Origin: MGBC163016 sp964469815
GTDB taxonomy: Bacteria; Actinomycetota; Coriobacteriia; Coriobacteriales; Eggerthellaceae
Reading direction: 5' to 3'
Length of the DNA stretch: 28,655 nucleotides
Assembly (NCBI GenBank): GCA_964469815.1
Contig: CAYXZC010000020.1
Coordinates: forward strand, 1-28,655
Position 1 is the stretch's first letter; the number at the start of each line of letters is the position of its first letter. The translations under genes were made by a program, and so were the position numbers. The notes below the pieces were generated by a model. It saw only the letters and a program-made list of their open reading frames with translations, did not search any database and was not told the origin of the DNA. Shown in pieces: positions 17,208-25,415 of the stretch.

Positions 17208-18029
17208 ATGGAACTCATAAACACGCACTGCCATTCGAAATACTGCGGTCATGGTGAGGGAGAGATAGCAGAATATGTCGAATGCGCGAAGACAGCGGGG
17301 ATAACCACGCTAGCGTTCACTGAGCATTTCCCGCTCACACCTGCATTCGATCCCGAAGAATACCTCAGCGTGCTGCCCGCGAACAAGGATGCGTATATAG
17401 ATGCCGTCCTGCGAGCGCGGGATGCCAATCCGGATATGGAAATACTTTTGGGATGGGAGATGGATTATCTAGGTGATACAGAGGATAGGGATCTAGATAT
17501 GAAAGAGCTTTCCGGCTACGATATCCTCCTGGGTTCGGTTCATTTCGTTGATAGATGGCCATTCGATGATCCATCACAACGTGATGTCTGGGAAGAAGAG
17601 GGCATGGTCGAGCATATCTGGCGAAGATATGTCGATCTTTGGTGTGCCGCTGCAAGCGATAAGAGCCTTCCATATGATGTGATGTCCCATCCGGATCTGG
17701 CCAAGAAGTTCGCTTACTACCCGAACATCGACCTTGCGCCAATGTATGAGGACATGGCTGAGGCTGCACGTGCAGGCGAGCGGCTTATAGAGCTCAACAC
17801 ATCGGGAAGCTATTATGCATGCGCCGAACCGTTTCCTGCACCTGATCTTTTGAAGGCATTCCAAAGAGCCGGTGTTCCGGCAACCGTTGGAACAGATGCG
17901 CATTGTCCGCAAAACGTTGCCAGGGATATAGACCTGGCATACAAGCTGCTGCTCGATGCTGGATATCGCGAGGTTACGCTTCCTACACGTCTCGGTGATC
18001 GCAGGACCATCCCGATCGAGATAGGCTAA
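17208..18029 (+). CDS. PHP-domain histidinol-phosphatase family protein
   Basis: A polymerase-and-histidinol-phosphatase (PHP) domain phosphoesterase, most similar in pattern to HisK/HisJ, which dephosphorylates histidinol phosphate in histidine synthesis. Metal-ligand motifs in order are NTHCHS (HxH at residues 7-9), the GWEMDY glutamate, GSVHF, SHPDL and GTDAHCP. The 273-residue length matches the family. TAAGGAGA lies about 11 bases before the ATG at 17208, which gives a family-like N-terminus. An in-frame ATG at 17178 would add 10 residues but has only a weak site. No other histidine gene is adjacent, so the assignment to histidine synthesis rests on the family only; other PHP phosphatases are possible. 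Confidence 0.82.
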   Translation: MELINTHCHSKYCGHGEGEIAEYVECAKTAGITTLAFTEHFPLTPAFDPEEYLSVLPANKDAYIDAVLRARDANPDMEILLGWEMDYLGDTEDRDLDMKELSGYDILLGSVHFVDRWPFDDPSQRDVWEEEGMVEHIWRRYVDLWCAAASDKSLPYDVMSHPDLAKKFAYYPNIDLAPMYEDMAEAARAGERLIELNTSGSYYACAEPFPAPDLLKAFQRAGVPATVGTDAHCPQNVARDIDLAYKLLLDAGYREVTLPTRLGDRRTIPIEIG

Positions 18030-18111
18030 CATCACTGATCGAGATCATTCTTTCGAACATCGAATATCAACGCATTGTGACACTTTGCCATCAAGAAGGG
18101 AAGCGATCGAT

Positions 18112-19080
18112 ATGATCAAGAGGAACAAGGGTAAGAACACCGATGAGAGCGCATCTTCGAATTCCGAAGTCGATAAGGACAACACATCCTCAAAAGGCGT
18201 GAAGCCCAACGAATCGATAGCAAAGCGCGCAAGCCAGATGCTCGCAAGGCCTGATAGGCAGTTGACCGTAGATAGCCTGAACGATTATCTCTTGAAACAA
18301 TTTCCCGCAAGCGATGCGCAGGATTGGGATCGCACCGGCATGCTGATAGGGGAAGGGGCGCTTCCTGTCAGCAATGTTGCCATAGCGCTGGATCCCACGG
18401 TAGAGGCCATACGCGAAGCAGCCCGCTTGAAGGCCGATGTGCTCGTATGCCATCACCCATTGTTCTTGGATGCACCAACGGATTTTCATCCGGCAGCCTC
18501 GGCAGCCGTATCCAGTGGCGCCGGTGTTTGGGCTGCCATCCAAAATCGCATCGCCGTCATGAGCTTCCATACCGCTTTGGATGTATCCAAGCAAGCACAG
18601 ATGCTGCTACCGAATATGCTTGGCTTGAGCTTCAAGAAGATCCTATCGCCCTTAGCATCATCTCGGATGAAGGGCTTCGGGCAGATATGCAAGGTTCCCC
18701 TTATAGATGGGCATCATCAAAGCTTGTCTCAACTATCCGCTAAATGCCTCTCCGTATTCGGCCGTGCTCCCCGTGTTTGGGGCGATATGTCCAAACCGAT
18801 CGATCGTTGCGTGACCCTTGGGGGCAGCGCCGGATCCTTTGCAGCAGATATCATCGCGTGCGGCGCAGATGCCGTAATCTGCGGAGAGATGCGCTATCAC
18901 TCTTCGCTCGAATTGAAAGAAGCAGGAGTCGCGATAATAGAGCTTGGCCATGATGTCAGCGAGTTCCCGCTTCTTGCCATACTCGCCGGTTGCATAAGCG
19001 ATGCAGGAGTCGACGAGAGGAACATCGTGGTGATAGACCAAAGCGATAACTGGTGCTATCCGGAAAGCATCCGTCTATAG
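18112..19080 (+). CDS. Nif3-like dinuclear metal centre protein
   Basis: A member of the Nif3/YqfO family, often labelled GTP cyclohydrolase 1 type 2 homologue; the cellular role is still uncertain. The metal-binding CHHP pair (His114, His115) is followed by SFHTALDVS. The C-terminal ligands lie in IELGHDVSEFPLL. The Nif3 domain begins near residue 50 (LTVDSLNDYLLKQFP). Before it is a lysine/serine/asparagine-rich lead of about 45 residues that looks disordered and is not normal for the family. The ATG at 18112 is preceded by GAAGGGAAG; a TTG at 18085 is in frame but lies upstream of that site. The Nif3 gene next to a coiled-coil zinc-ribbon gene is a common actinobacterial pair. Confidence 0.88.
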   Translation: MIKRNKGKNTDESASSNSEVDKDNTSSKGVKPNESIAKRASQMLARPDRQLTVDSLNDYLLKQFPASDAQDWDRTGMLIGEGALPVSNVAIALDPTVEAIREAARLKADVLVCHHPLFLDAPTDFHPAASAAVSSGAGVWAAIQNRIAVMSFHTALDVSKQAQMLLPNMLGLSFKKILSPLASSRMKGFGQICKVPLIDGHHQSLSQLSAKCLSVFGRAPRVWGDMSKPIDRCVTLGGSAGSFAADIIACGADAVICGEMRYHSSLELKEAGVAIIELGHDVSEFPLLAILAGCISDAGVDERNIVVIDQSDNWCYPESIRL

Positions 19081-19171
19081 ATCGAGCGTTCACTTCTTTA
19101 TTGGATCGAAGAGGAGCGCCGATGTCCATCTCCTACGGAAGATGCTTTGATTGAAATATGGTTTTTTGAGA

Positions 19172-19200
19172 TTAGCACACGATAGGTTTGTTGGTATATT
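19172..19200 (+). promoter_or_regulatory. Likely promoter of the zinc-ribbon gene
   Basis: TTAGCA at 19172-19177 and TATATT at 19195-19200 are separated by 17 bases. TGG just before the -10 box gives an extended -10. The boxes lie in an AT-rich part of the 161-base gap after the Nif3 gene, about 42 bases before the TTG start. Confidence 0.45.
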
Positions 19201-19230
19201 TAATATAAGTAGCATCAGATCTTCAGTGGC

Positions 19231-19236
19231 AGGAGG
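19231..19236 (+). promoter_or_regulatory. Strong ribosome binding site for a TTG start
   Basis: AGGAGG lies 5 bases before the TTG at 19242 and is the closest match to the anti-16S consensus in the window. It decides the non-ATG start of the zinc-ribbon gene. Confidence 0.8.
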
Positions 19237-19241
19237 TAATT

Positions 19242-19973
19242 TTGCAAGCAACGAGTCAAGACATCAACTGCCTTCAGCGGCTGCAGCAGATAGACCTGGA
19301 TATATCCCGGCTCAATAAGCAATTCGAGGAATTGCCGCAGCGAGGGATCATATTGGAAGCCCGCGAAAAGAAAGCTTCCCTTGAAGCTAAGCAAACCCAA
19401 ATAGCGGCTCTTCTCAGGGATGTTAACAAGAAGCTCACACGAGCAACCGATGAGGACGCTTCGCTTTCCAAGAAGGAAAAAGGCGTGCAAGCCGCCATCG
19501 AAGCGGCTGGAAACGACTTTCGAGGTGTCGAGGCACGCTCAAAGGAACTCGATGGCATCTTCAAGCGGCGCGCAACGCTCAAAGACGAGATCGAATCCAT
19601 AGAGCAAGAGCGTATGAAGGTGGAAGACCTTGCTTCGAAGGTGAAGACAGCGCTTGTTTCCACAGATAAGACCGAACAAGAGGCGGTTGCCTCCTTTAGA
19701 GCCGAAGGCGGCTCCATAAAGAGCGATCTTTCTAACCTCGAAAAAGAAAAACAGGATACCCTTGATCTTTTGAGCGATGAGGTGCAACACGCTTATTCCA
19801 AGGCCTCAGCCCATGTTGGCAGCGTAACGGTCGGATATCTTCAAGCGAACAAATGCGGGGTTTGCAGGACAACGATCGAAAGCGGTCATCTGATCGCATT
19901 GAAGAGCGAAGCGCCTTTGGGAACCTGTCCATCATGTGGAAGGCTTTTGATCATAGAGGAACAAGACGCATAG
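19242..19973 (+). CDS. Coiled-coil protein with C-terminal C4 zinc ribbon
   Basis: The protein resembles the actinobacterial family typified by Rv2229c and the CT398/CdsZ type. About 170 residues of long charged helices (Gln/Glu/Lys-rich, coiled coil) are followed by a zinc ribbon with two CXXC pairs at Cys205/208 (CGVC) and Cys229/232 (CPSC). Proteins of this build are suggested to bind nucleic acid or to act as adaptors; no enzyme activity is expected. The start TTG has a near-perfect ribosome binding site and a promoter candidate upstream. It follows the Nif3 gene and ends just before a bidirectional terminator shared with rpmB. The exact function is unknown. Confidence 0.85.
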   Translation: MQATSQDINCLQRLQQIDLDISRLNKQFEELPQRGIILEAREKKASLEAKQTQIAALLRDVNKKLTRATDEDASLSKKEKGVQAAIEAAGNDFRGVEARSKELDGIFKRRATLKDEIESIEQERMKVEDLASKVKTALVSTDKTEQEAVASFRAEGGSIKSDLSNLEKEKQDTLDLLSDEVQHAYSKASAHVGSVTVGYLQANKCGVCRTTIESGHLIALKSEAPLGTCPSCGRLLIIEEQDA

Positions 19974-20020
19974 GAAGCGTTCTAAGAAAAGGCTCCGATG
20001 ACTCGATCGATCATCAGCGA

Positions 20021-20052
20021 AAAAAACGGCTCCTATAAGGAGCCGTTTTTTT
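20021..20052. terminator. Bidirectional intrinsic terminator
   Basis: An 8-base GC-rich stem CGGCTCCT / AGGAGCCG (20027-20034 and 20038-20045) has a three-base ATA loop. It is flanked by six A residues on the left and seven T residues on the right, so it can stop transcription in both directions. It lies between the convergent zinc-ribbon gene and rpmB. Confidence 0.92.
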
Positions 20053-20072
20053 CATTTTCTATAGGATGGGTC

Positions 20073-20264
20073 TTAGGCCTTGGTGACCTTTCCAGCTTTC
20101 AGGCAGCTGGTGCAAACGCGCGCCTTGCGAACATGGCCGCTCTTATCGCGGATGGTGACCTTCTGAACATTGGGACGAAAAGCCCTGTTGCTCACCCTAT
20201 GGGAGTGACTGATGCTGCGACCAGCAACCGGGTGCTTTCCGCATACTTCGCAAATCTGTGACAT
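20073..20264 (-). CDS. rpmB: 50S ribosomal protein L28
   Basis: L28 is a small protein of the large ribosomal subunit. The sequence opens with the family pattern CEVCGK and continues with GRSISHSHRVSNRAFRPN, then KARVCTSCLKAGKV. Two CXXC pairs (Cys5/8 and Cys51/54) make this the zinc-binding (C+) form; many bacteria carry a C- paralogue for zinc starvation, but none is seen here. It has 63 residues, with AGGAGAA 6 bases upstream of the ATG on the minus strand. Divergent placement from Asp23/FakA-like/RecG is conserved in Firmicutes and Actinobacteria. Confidence 0.97.
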   Translation of the reverse strand: MSQICEVCGKHPVAGRSISHSHRVSNRAFRPNVQKVTIRDKSGHVRKARVCTSCLKAGKVTKA

Positions 20265-20320
20265 ATGATTCTCCTATACTTGCTCGGCCGGTTAGTGACC
20301 GCTTCTGACAACAGCGCTTA

Positions 20321-20350
20321 ACTATAGCACAACAAAACACAACATTACAA
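20321..20350 (-). promoter_or_regulatory. Likely rpmB promoter
   Basis: Read on the minus strand, TTGTAA (20350-20345) and TATAGT (20326-20321) are 18 bases apart. TGC before the -10 box forms an extended -10. The start would lie some 50 bases before the rpmB ATG. Confidence 0.45.
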
Positions 20351-20503
20351 GGGCGATCCTTCAAAAATCAACATCTTGCATCTATGCTCGATGAATTGCC
20401 GCATTACGGCTAGCGACATGCCGAACACCCCATCGATCACCAATTCGGCGATGAGCCGGAATTCAACCGAATAGCATCAAGGTTGCTCTATCGGTTATAC
20501 TTC

Positions 20504-20518
20504 TATTCGAAACGAATA
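20504..20518. repeat. Palindrome upstream of the Asp23 gene
   Basis: TATTCG-AAA-CGAATA is a perfect inverted repeat with 6-base arms and a 3-base centre, 49 bases before the Asp23 GTG. It could be a regulator site overlapping the promoter; no regulator is identified. Confidence 0.4.
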
Positions 20519-20567
20519 TATGACTTCTTTGCAAACGATCGGTTTCAAATCCTTCGGAAGGAGAATC

Positions 20568-20915
20568 GTGGCTAATAAGATTGAGGGAACCCTTCACGTT
20601 TCGAATGAGGTTCTATCCGATATAGTTGGATACACTGCTATGGAATGCTATGGCGTTGTTGGAGTTGCGGCTCCCAATGCAGTGGATGGCATAGCGAAAC
20701 TGCTCCCCAAATCCCGCCTTCGTCGAGGCATCATACTAAAGCCGACGGATCTTGGATTGCATATAGAGCTCTACGTCATCATCGAATACGGAACCAACAT
20801 CTCGACCGTTTCACAGAACCTGATCGATCAGGTCACATTCGCGCTCACAGAGTACGCACGTGTGAAGATCGATTCCATCGAAGTCCACGTGCAGGATGTG
20901 AAGGTCCGCAAGTAA
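20568..20915 (+). CDS. Asp23/Gls24 family envelope stress response protein
   Basis: A short DUF322/Asp23-family protein like B. subtilis YloU. Such proteins are linked to envelope stress and, through gene order, to the fatty-acid kinase FakA. The family pattern is clear: GTLHVSNEVLSDIVGYTAMECYGVVGV, the GIILKPTDLGLHIELYVIIEYG strand region, and the C-terminal VKIDSIEVHVQDVKV. The start is GTG with GGAAGGAG ending 4 bases upstream; extension to an ATG at 20520 is possible but lacks a site. Length is 115 residues. It is followed 36 bases later by the FakA-like gene. Confidence 0.92.
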   Translation: MANKIEGTLHVSNEVLSDIVGYTAMECYGVVGVAAPNAVDGIAKLLPKSRLRRGIILKPTDLGLHIELYVIIEYGTNISTVSQNLIDQVTFALTEYARVKIDSIEVHVQDVKVRK

Positions 20916-20951
20916 TCGATAACACCCTGATCAAGGAGCAACGTTCCCACT

Positions 20952-22589
20952 ATGTCAGATAGCTATACAGAAAACGAAGTGCTAACAGCGATCGCTTTTG
21001 CCTCCAAAGCGCTCTCGGAAAGAAAAGAAGAGATCAACAGACTGAATGTATTCCCTGTCCCTGATGGGGATACCGGCACGAATATGTCGCTCACCATCGA
21101 AAGCGTGGTGAAGAACATATCGGCACTGCCACACAGCAGCTCTTTGGCGGATACGAAGAAGGCCATCACCACCGGAGCGCTCATGGGGGCTCGCGGCAAC
21201 TCAGGCGTCATAACATCGCAGATCCTTCGCGGTTTCTGCGAGGGATGGGGGGATGCCGAATGCCTTACCACCCCTCTTTTGGGAGCGATATTCACCAAAG
21301 CCAAGGAAGTCGCATTCCAGGCAGTGAGGAAACCGGTCGAAGGCACCATCCTTACCGTTTTGAAGGATTGTGCAGATGCCGCCGCCAAAACCGTCGAAGA
21401 TGGGCTTCCCATCGATGAGGCATTGCACGTGGTTTCAAAGGAAGCATCCGAGTCCGTTGAGCGCACCCCTGAATATCTGGCTGTATTGAAGGAAAACGGC
21501 GTTGTGGATGCAGGCGGCTTCGGACTTGCCATACTCATAGACGCATTCACAGCCTGCCTTACAGGTGAAGAGCTTACATCCACGAATGTCTCCTTCTCAA
21601 TGACAGGCGAACCCAAGGTCGAGATAGAGCAGATCAACGACTGGGAAGATGCCAATTACAGATATTGCAACGAATTCTTGGTCGATTCGGAAACACTGGA
21701 TACGGAAGAGGCATTGAACTTCCTTTCGACCATGGGGGATTGCGAGCTTTGCGTAGGATCCACACCGAAGTTCAAGGTTCACGTGCATTCCAATACGCCC
21801 GATCAAGTCCTCAAATACTTCTTGGATAGAGGTCAGATATCCGAAGTGCATATACATAACATGGACCTTCAATCCAAAGAGCGCACGAAGAAGCTCCAAC
21901 AGGAGAGCGCAGAGACGCTGCCCGAGCCCAAGGATATCGGATTCGTCGCTGTTGCTCCCGGCAGCGGTAATGCGGATATACTGCGAAGCCTTGGAGTGGA
22001 TGTAGTTGTGAGCGGTGGCCAGACGATGAACCCCTCCACAAAAGACCTTCTCGATGCGATAGATTCGGTCAATGCGGAAAAGGTGATCGTGCTTCCCAGC
22101 AACTCGAACATCATAATGGCTGCCAATTCCGCTTGCGAACACTCCGATAAGGAATGCGCGGTCGTTGCCACCAAGAGCGTCCCACAATCCTTCGCAGCTA
22201 TGTTCTCATATGTCGAGGGAGACTCCCTTGAAGATAGCGTGAAGACGATGGAGGAGGCTATCAAAGAGGTAAGGACGGGCGAGATCACACATGCGATCAA
22301 AGAATCCAAGGATGTGCACAACAACCCCATCCATGAAGGCGATGTTATCGGGATCGCTGATGGCTCGATCGAATCTGTCGGTAGTTCCATCAAGGATGTG
22401 TGCATGGAACTGCTCAAAGCCATGGACGCAGATGATTTCGACAATCTGACCTTGCTCGCCGGAAGCGATATGACAGACGATGAGCTCGAAGACATCACAG
22501 ACACCATCGAAGATGCCTTCGATGAGCTTGAGGTCGATCCACAGCGCGGCGAACAGCCTTTGTATCCTCTCGTCTTCTCTTTGGAATGA
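20952..22589 (+). CDS. DAK2-domain fatty-acid kinase-like protein (FakA/YloV)
   Basis: This protein resembles FakA, the ATP-binding subunit that phosphorylates fatty acids held by a FakB (DegV-family) protein. The N-terminal Dak2 domain carries the nucleotide/Mg motif DGDTGTN at residues 38-44, then GARGNSGVI and VVDAGGFGLAILIDAF. The middle domain has the cysteine-containing GDCELCVGSTPKFKVHVHSN region. The C-terminal domain has VAPGSG, LPSNSNIIMAA and GIADGSI. The 545-residue length fits FakA. AGGAG lies 13 bases upstream of the ATG, rather far. No FakB gene is in the window, so the lipid substrate path cannot be confirmed here. Confidence 0.9.
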   Translation: MSDSYTENEVLTAIAFASKALSERKEEINRLNVFPVPDGDTGTNMSLTIESVVKNISALPHSSSLADTKKAITTGALMGARGNSGVITSQILRGFCEGWGDAECLTTPLLGAIFTKAKEVAFQAVRKPVEGTILTVLKDCADAAAKTVEDGLPIDEALHVVSKEASESVERTPEYLAVLKENGVVDAGGFGLAILIDAFTACLTGEELTSTNVSFSMTGEPKVEIEQINDWEDANYRYCNEFLVDSETLDTEEALNFLSTMGDCELCVGSTPKFKVHVHSNTPDQVLKYFLDRGQISEVHIHNMDLQSKERTKKLQQESAETLPEPKDIGFVAVAPGSGNADILRSLGVDVVVSGGQTMNPSTKDLLDAIDSVNAEKVIVLPSNSNIIMAANSACEHSDKECAVVATKSVPQSFAAMFSYVEGDSLEDSVKTMEEAIKEVRTGEITHAIKESKDVHNNPIHEGDVIGIADGSIESVGSSIKDVCMELLKAMDADDFDNLTLLAGSDMTDDELEDITDTIEDAFDELEVDPQRGEQPLYPLVFSLE

Positions 22590-22615
22590 TCCCATACGAT
22601 GTTGCATGCTGAGCC

Positions 22616-24793
22616 ATGGAACAGATAGCTTGGGCAGATAGAACCAGCGCAACACTTGCTCTGGATGAGGATGTCGCGAATATAAGGGGGGTCAGCACTG
22701 CAAGGCGAAGCGCTTTGAAGAAACTGCGCATAAGGACCGTGCGCGATCTTCTAAGGCACTTTCCTAGACGCTACATCGATCTGACGAACATCACGACTAT
22801 CTCGCAAGCCTCCATCGGCGATGTGTGCACCATCCAAGGAACCGTATGCGACCTGAAAGTCAAAAGACCTCGACGGAATCTGACCATAATCGAATTGGCG
22901 ATACAAGATGACACAGGCGTGCTCGTCGTATCGATCTTCAACCAGATCTGGCTCGCTAAGAAGTACAAGATAGGTGATAGGATCGCCGTCACAGGCAAGG
23001 TCATATTCGATTACGGTTTCAAGCGCATGTCCAATCCCTACATAGAGATCACCGAGGGACATGCTGTAGAAGCGAAGATACTGCCGGTTCACCCTGCCTC
23101 TGAGAAGCTGAGCGTCGCTACGCTTCGAAACATCATCCATGAAGCGCTCATCGCAACCTATGGGCTTCGCGATGCCATACCTAACGAGATAAGGATCAAA
23201 CGGGCGCTGATGAGCAGAGGGTGCGCCATAGCTAGCATCCACTTCCCGGCGGATATGCAAGAGGCGAAGGAAGCCCGCGATTCGCTCGCCTATGAAGAGC
23301 TTCTCTATCTGGAGCTGAATCTAATGATGCAGGCAGAGCAGCGAACGGATCAGGGACATCCCTGCGCGCACAGCATAACAGGGAATCACCTCGAAACGCT
23401 CAGAGCAAGCATCCCATTCGAGCTTACCAATGATCAAAAGGTCGCGGTAAGAAGCCTGCTAGATGATATGAAAGCTCCATCTGCTGCGAACCATATGCTT
23501 CTCGGAGATGTCGGTACCGGCAAGACGATCGTAGCCGCCCATGGCATAGCTGCCGCAACAGATACGGGCGGACAAAGCGCGCTTCTTGCCCCAACAGAAG
23601 TCCTTGCGATGCAACATCATGATACATTAGGCTCGCTCTTCGATGCTGCGGGCATAGAACATACCTTGCTCACAGGATCGACATCAAAAGAGGATCGATC
23701 AGTTATCCTTGAGAGGCTCAAAAGGGGTGAGATCGATGTATTGGTGGGCACCCATGCACTTCTCGAGGATGATGTCATCTTCGATAACCTCACCCTTGCC
23801 ATCATCGACGAGCAACAGCGATTCGGCGTCGATCAGAGGGCGAAGCTGCTCGATAAAGGAAGCGCTCCCGATGCCCTATACCTTACTGCAACCCCTATTC
23901 CCAGAACGCTTGCTCTTGCTATATTCGGAAACCTCTCCTTGAGCTATATAAAGGAGAAGCCCAATTCGAACACCGTTCGCACCACGAGGGTGCTGCCAAG
24001 ATCCGAAAGGGGCATCGCATACGAACAAGCTGGCGATGCCTTGAGAAGAGGGGAGCAGGTATATGTCATCTGCCCGCTCGTGGGTACGAATGCCCCGGAG
24101 AAGGAAGCAGATGGGAACATCCATGAAAACGATGAGGCCTATCACCCTGATGTCGCCATCGATGATCTGTTCGACTATGACGACGAGGATCCGATCGCTG
24201 CGAGGCAAGAAGCCCAATTCCTCCAGCAGAAGGTCTTTCCTGAATACAAGGTAGGGCTATTGCATGGCTCCATGCCCTCCAATGATAAGAAGGAAGTGAT
24301 GAGAGCCTTCTCCGAAGGTTCGATCGATGTGCTCGTGAGCACTACGGTGATCGAGGTCGGAGTGGATGTGAGGAACGCCACGACCATGATCGTGGAGGAT
24401 GCGGACAGGTTCGGGCTGTCACAGCTCCACCAGATAAGGGGAAGAGTCGGAAGAGGGGATAAGGCCTCCCAGGTCTTTCTCATCTCCTCATCGAAGAAGG
24501 ACGAGGCCATATACAGGTTGCGTGCGCTCGAAAAGAGCGATGATGGGTTCAAGCTTGCAGAATACGACTTGGCTCTAAGGCGCGAAGGCGATCTTTTGGG
24601 GAATAGACAGTCGGGGATCAGCACGTTGAAACTCGTGAACATAATGCAGGACGCGAAGCTCATCGAGTGGGCGCATCAGGATGCGAGGGACATCCTTGAT
24701 AGCGATCCGAAGCTCGAACAAGCTCAACATCGCGCATTGAGAAGGGAACTCTCGATCGTATTCGGATCGGATGCTTCTACCTTCAGCGGTTGA
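22616..24793 (+). CDS. recG: ATP-dependent DNA helicase RecG
   Basis: RecG remodels stalled replication forks and branched DNA. The N-terminal wedge domain has an OB fold (GTVCDLKVKRPRRNLTIIE). The SF2 helicase core follows: Walker A GDVGTGKT at 297-304, LLAPTEVLAMQH, motif II, then TATPIPRTLAL and the C-terminal STTVIEVGVDV and QIRGRVGRG. Motif II reads DEQQRFGV near residue 398, where the usual RecG has DEQHRFGV. An acidic insert of roughly 30 residues (rich in Asp/Glu, near 490-525) separates the helicase lobes' GEQVYVICPLV and YKVGLLHG motifs. The length of 725 residues is slightly above average. The ATG has only a weak site. The stop lies 25 bases before rsmD. Confidence 0.95.
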   Translation: MEQIAWADRTSATLALDEDVANIRGVSTARRSALKKLRIRTVRDLLRHFPRRYIDLTNITTISQASIGDVCTIQGTVCDLKVKRPRRNLTIIELAIQDDTGVLVVSIFNQIWLAKKYKIGDRIAVTGKVIFDYGFKRMSNPYIEITEGHAVEAKILPVHPASEKLSVATLRNIIHEALIATYGLRDAIPNEIRIKRALMSRGCAIASIHFPADMQEAKEARDSLAYEELLYLELNLMMQAEQRTDQGHPCAHSITGNHLETLRASIPFELTNDQKVAVRSLLDDMKAPSAANHMLLGDVGTGKTIVAAHGIAAATDTGGQSALLAPTEVLAMQHHDTLGSLFDAAGIEHTLLTGSTSKEDRSVILERLKRGEIDVLVGTHALLEDDVIFDNLTLAIIDEQQRFGVDQRAKLLDKGSAPDALYLTATPIPRTLALAIFGNLSLSYIKEKPNSNTVRTTRVLPRSERGIAYEQAGDALRRGEQVYVICPLVGTNAPEKEADGNIHENDEAYHPDVAIDDLFDYDDEDPIAARQEAQFLQQKVFPEYKVGLLHGSMPSNDKKEVMRAFSEGSIDVLVSTTVIEVGVDVRNATTMIVEDADRFGLSQLHQIRGRVGRGDKASQVFLISSSKKDEAIYRLRALEKSDDGFKLAEYDLALRREGDLLGNRQSGISTLKLVNIMQDAKLIEWAHQDARDILDSDPKLEQAQHRALRRELSIVFGSDASTFSG

Positions 24794-24818
24794 GCGGATC
24801 ATATCGAAGGAAGATCAT

Positions 24819-25415
24819 ATGCGGTTGATATCGGGAAAGTTCAAAGGGCGCACGATCAAGGCTCCGCAAGGGCAGGATACAAGACCTACGACCGACAGGG
24901 TGCGCGAATCTATCACGAGCTCGCTTCTGTCCCGCTACGGTTCGCTCGAAGGCGCGTCCGTTCTAGATGCCTTTGCAGGATCGGGAGCTTTGGGACTGGA
25001 ATGCCTCTCCAGAGGAGCTTCCTATTGCACATTCTGCGATAGGTCGAAAAAGGCCGTCGAAGCGCTTCGGTGCAATGTGAGCGATCTCGGCCTTGATGGA
25101 TCCTCGGTAACCATCCGATCTGTGGATGTCATCGGATCGGGAATTCCCCATGCCGCTTCACCATACGATATCGTATTGCTCGATCCTCCATACAGATACG
25201 ATGCTAAAGACGTTCTATCCATAATAGACTCCGCGGTACATCGAAATGCTATAGATGCCCGCGCGATCATCGTCTATGAATACAGTTCGTCTTCAATTTC
25301 CAGATCGCAGAGCGCTTATGATTCATATGGGTTTAACGTCTTGTCCCATAAGAAATATGGATCGACCTGCGTTGATATCCTTGAACGTGAAACGACCGAA
25401 CAGGAGCAACAATGA
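24819..25415 (+). CDS. rsmD: 16S rRNA (guanine(966)-N(2))-methyltransferase
   Basis: RsmD methylates G966 of 16S rRNA using S-adenosylmethionine. The N-terminus MRLISGKFKGR, the RPTTDRVRES segment, the SAM-binding VLDAFAGSGALGLE and the catalytic DPPY (122-125, the adenine/guanine N-methylase motif) are all present. Length is 198 residues. GAAGGAAG 5 bases before the ATG at 24819 sets the start; a longer ORF from 24771 overlaps recG and lacks a site. The stop overlaps the ackA start as ATGA. In many genomes coaD follows rsmD; here ackA does. Confidence 0.93.
   Translation: MRLISGKFKGRTIKAPQGQDTRPTTDRVRESITSSLLSRYGSLEGASVLDAFAGSGALGLECLSRGASYCTFCDRSKKAVEALRCNVSDLGLDGSSVTIRSVDVIGSGIPHAASPYDIVLLDPPYRYDAKDVLSIIDSAVHRNAIDARAIIVYEYSSSSISRSQSAYDSYGFNVLSHKKYGSTCVDILERETTEQEQQ

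Larger units (their letters stand above)
20265..20567. other. Intergenic region between rpmB and the Asp23 gene
   Basis: The 303 bases between divergent genes hold the rpmB leader and promoter (left), about 120 bases with no feature I can recognise (20351-20470), and the presumed promoter region of the Asp23 gene (right). The right part has a palindrome at 20504-20518 and AT-rich flanks. An upstream in-frame ATG at 20520 opens the longer version of the Asp23 ORF but has no ribosome binding site. Confidence 0.5.

Noticed and set aside
20963..21655. Minus-strand open frame of 230 codons inside the FakA-like gene
   Set aside because: Same shadow effect; no start signal and no recognisable domain.
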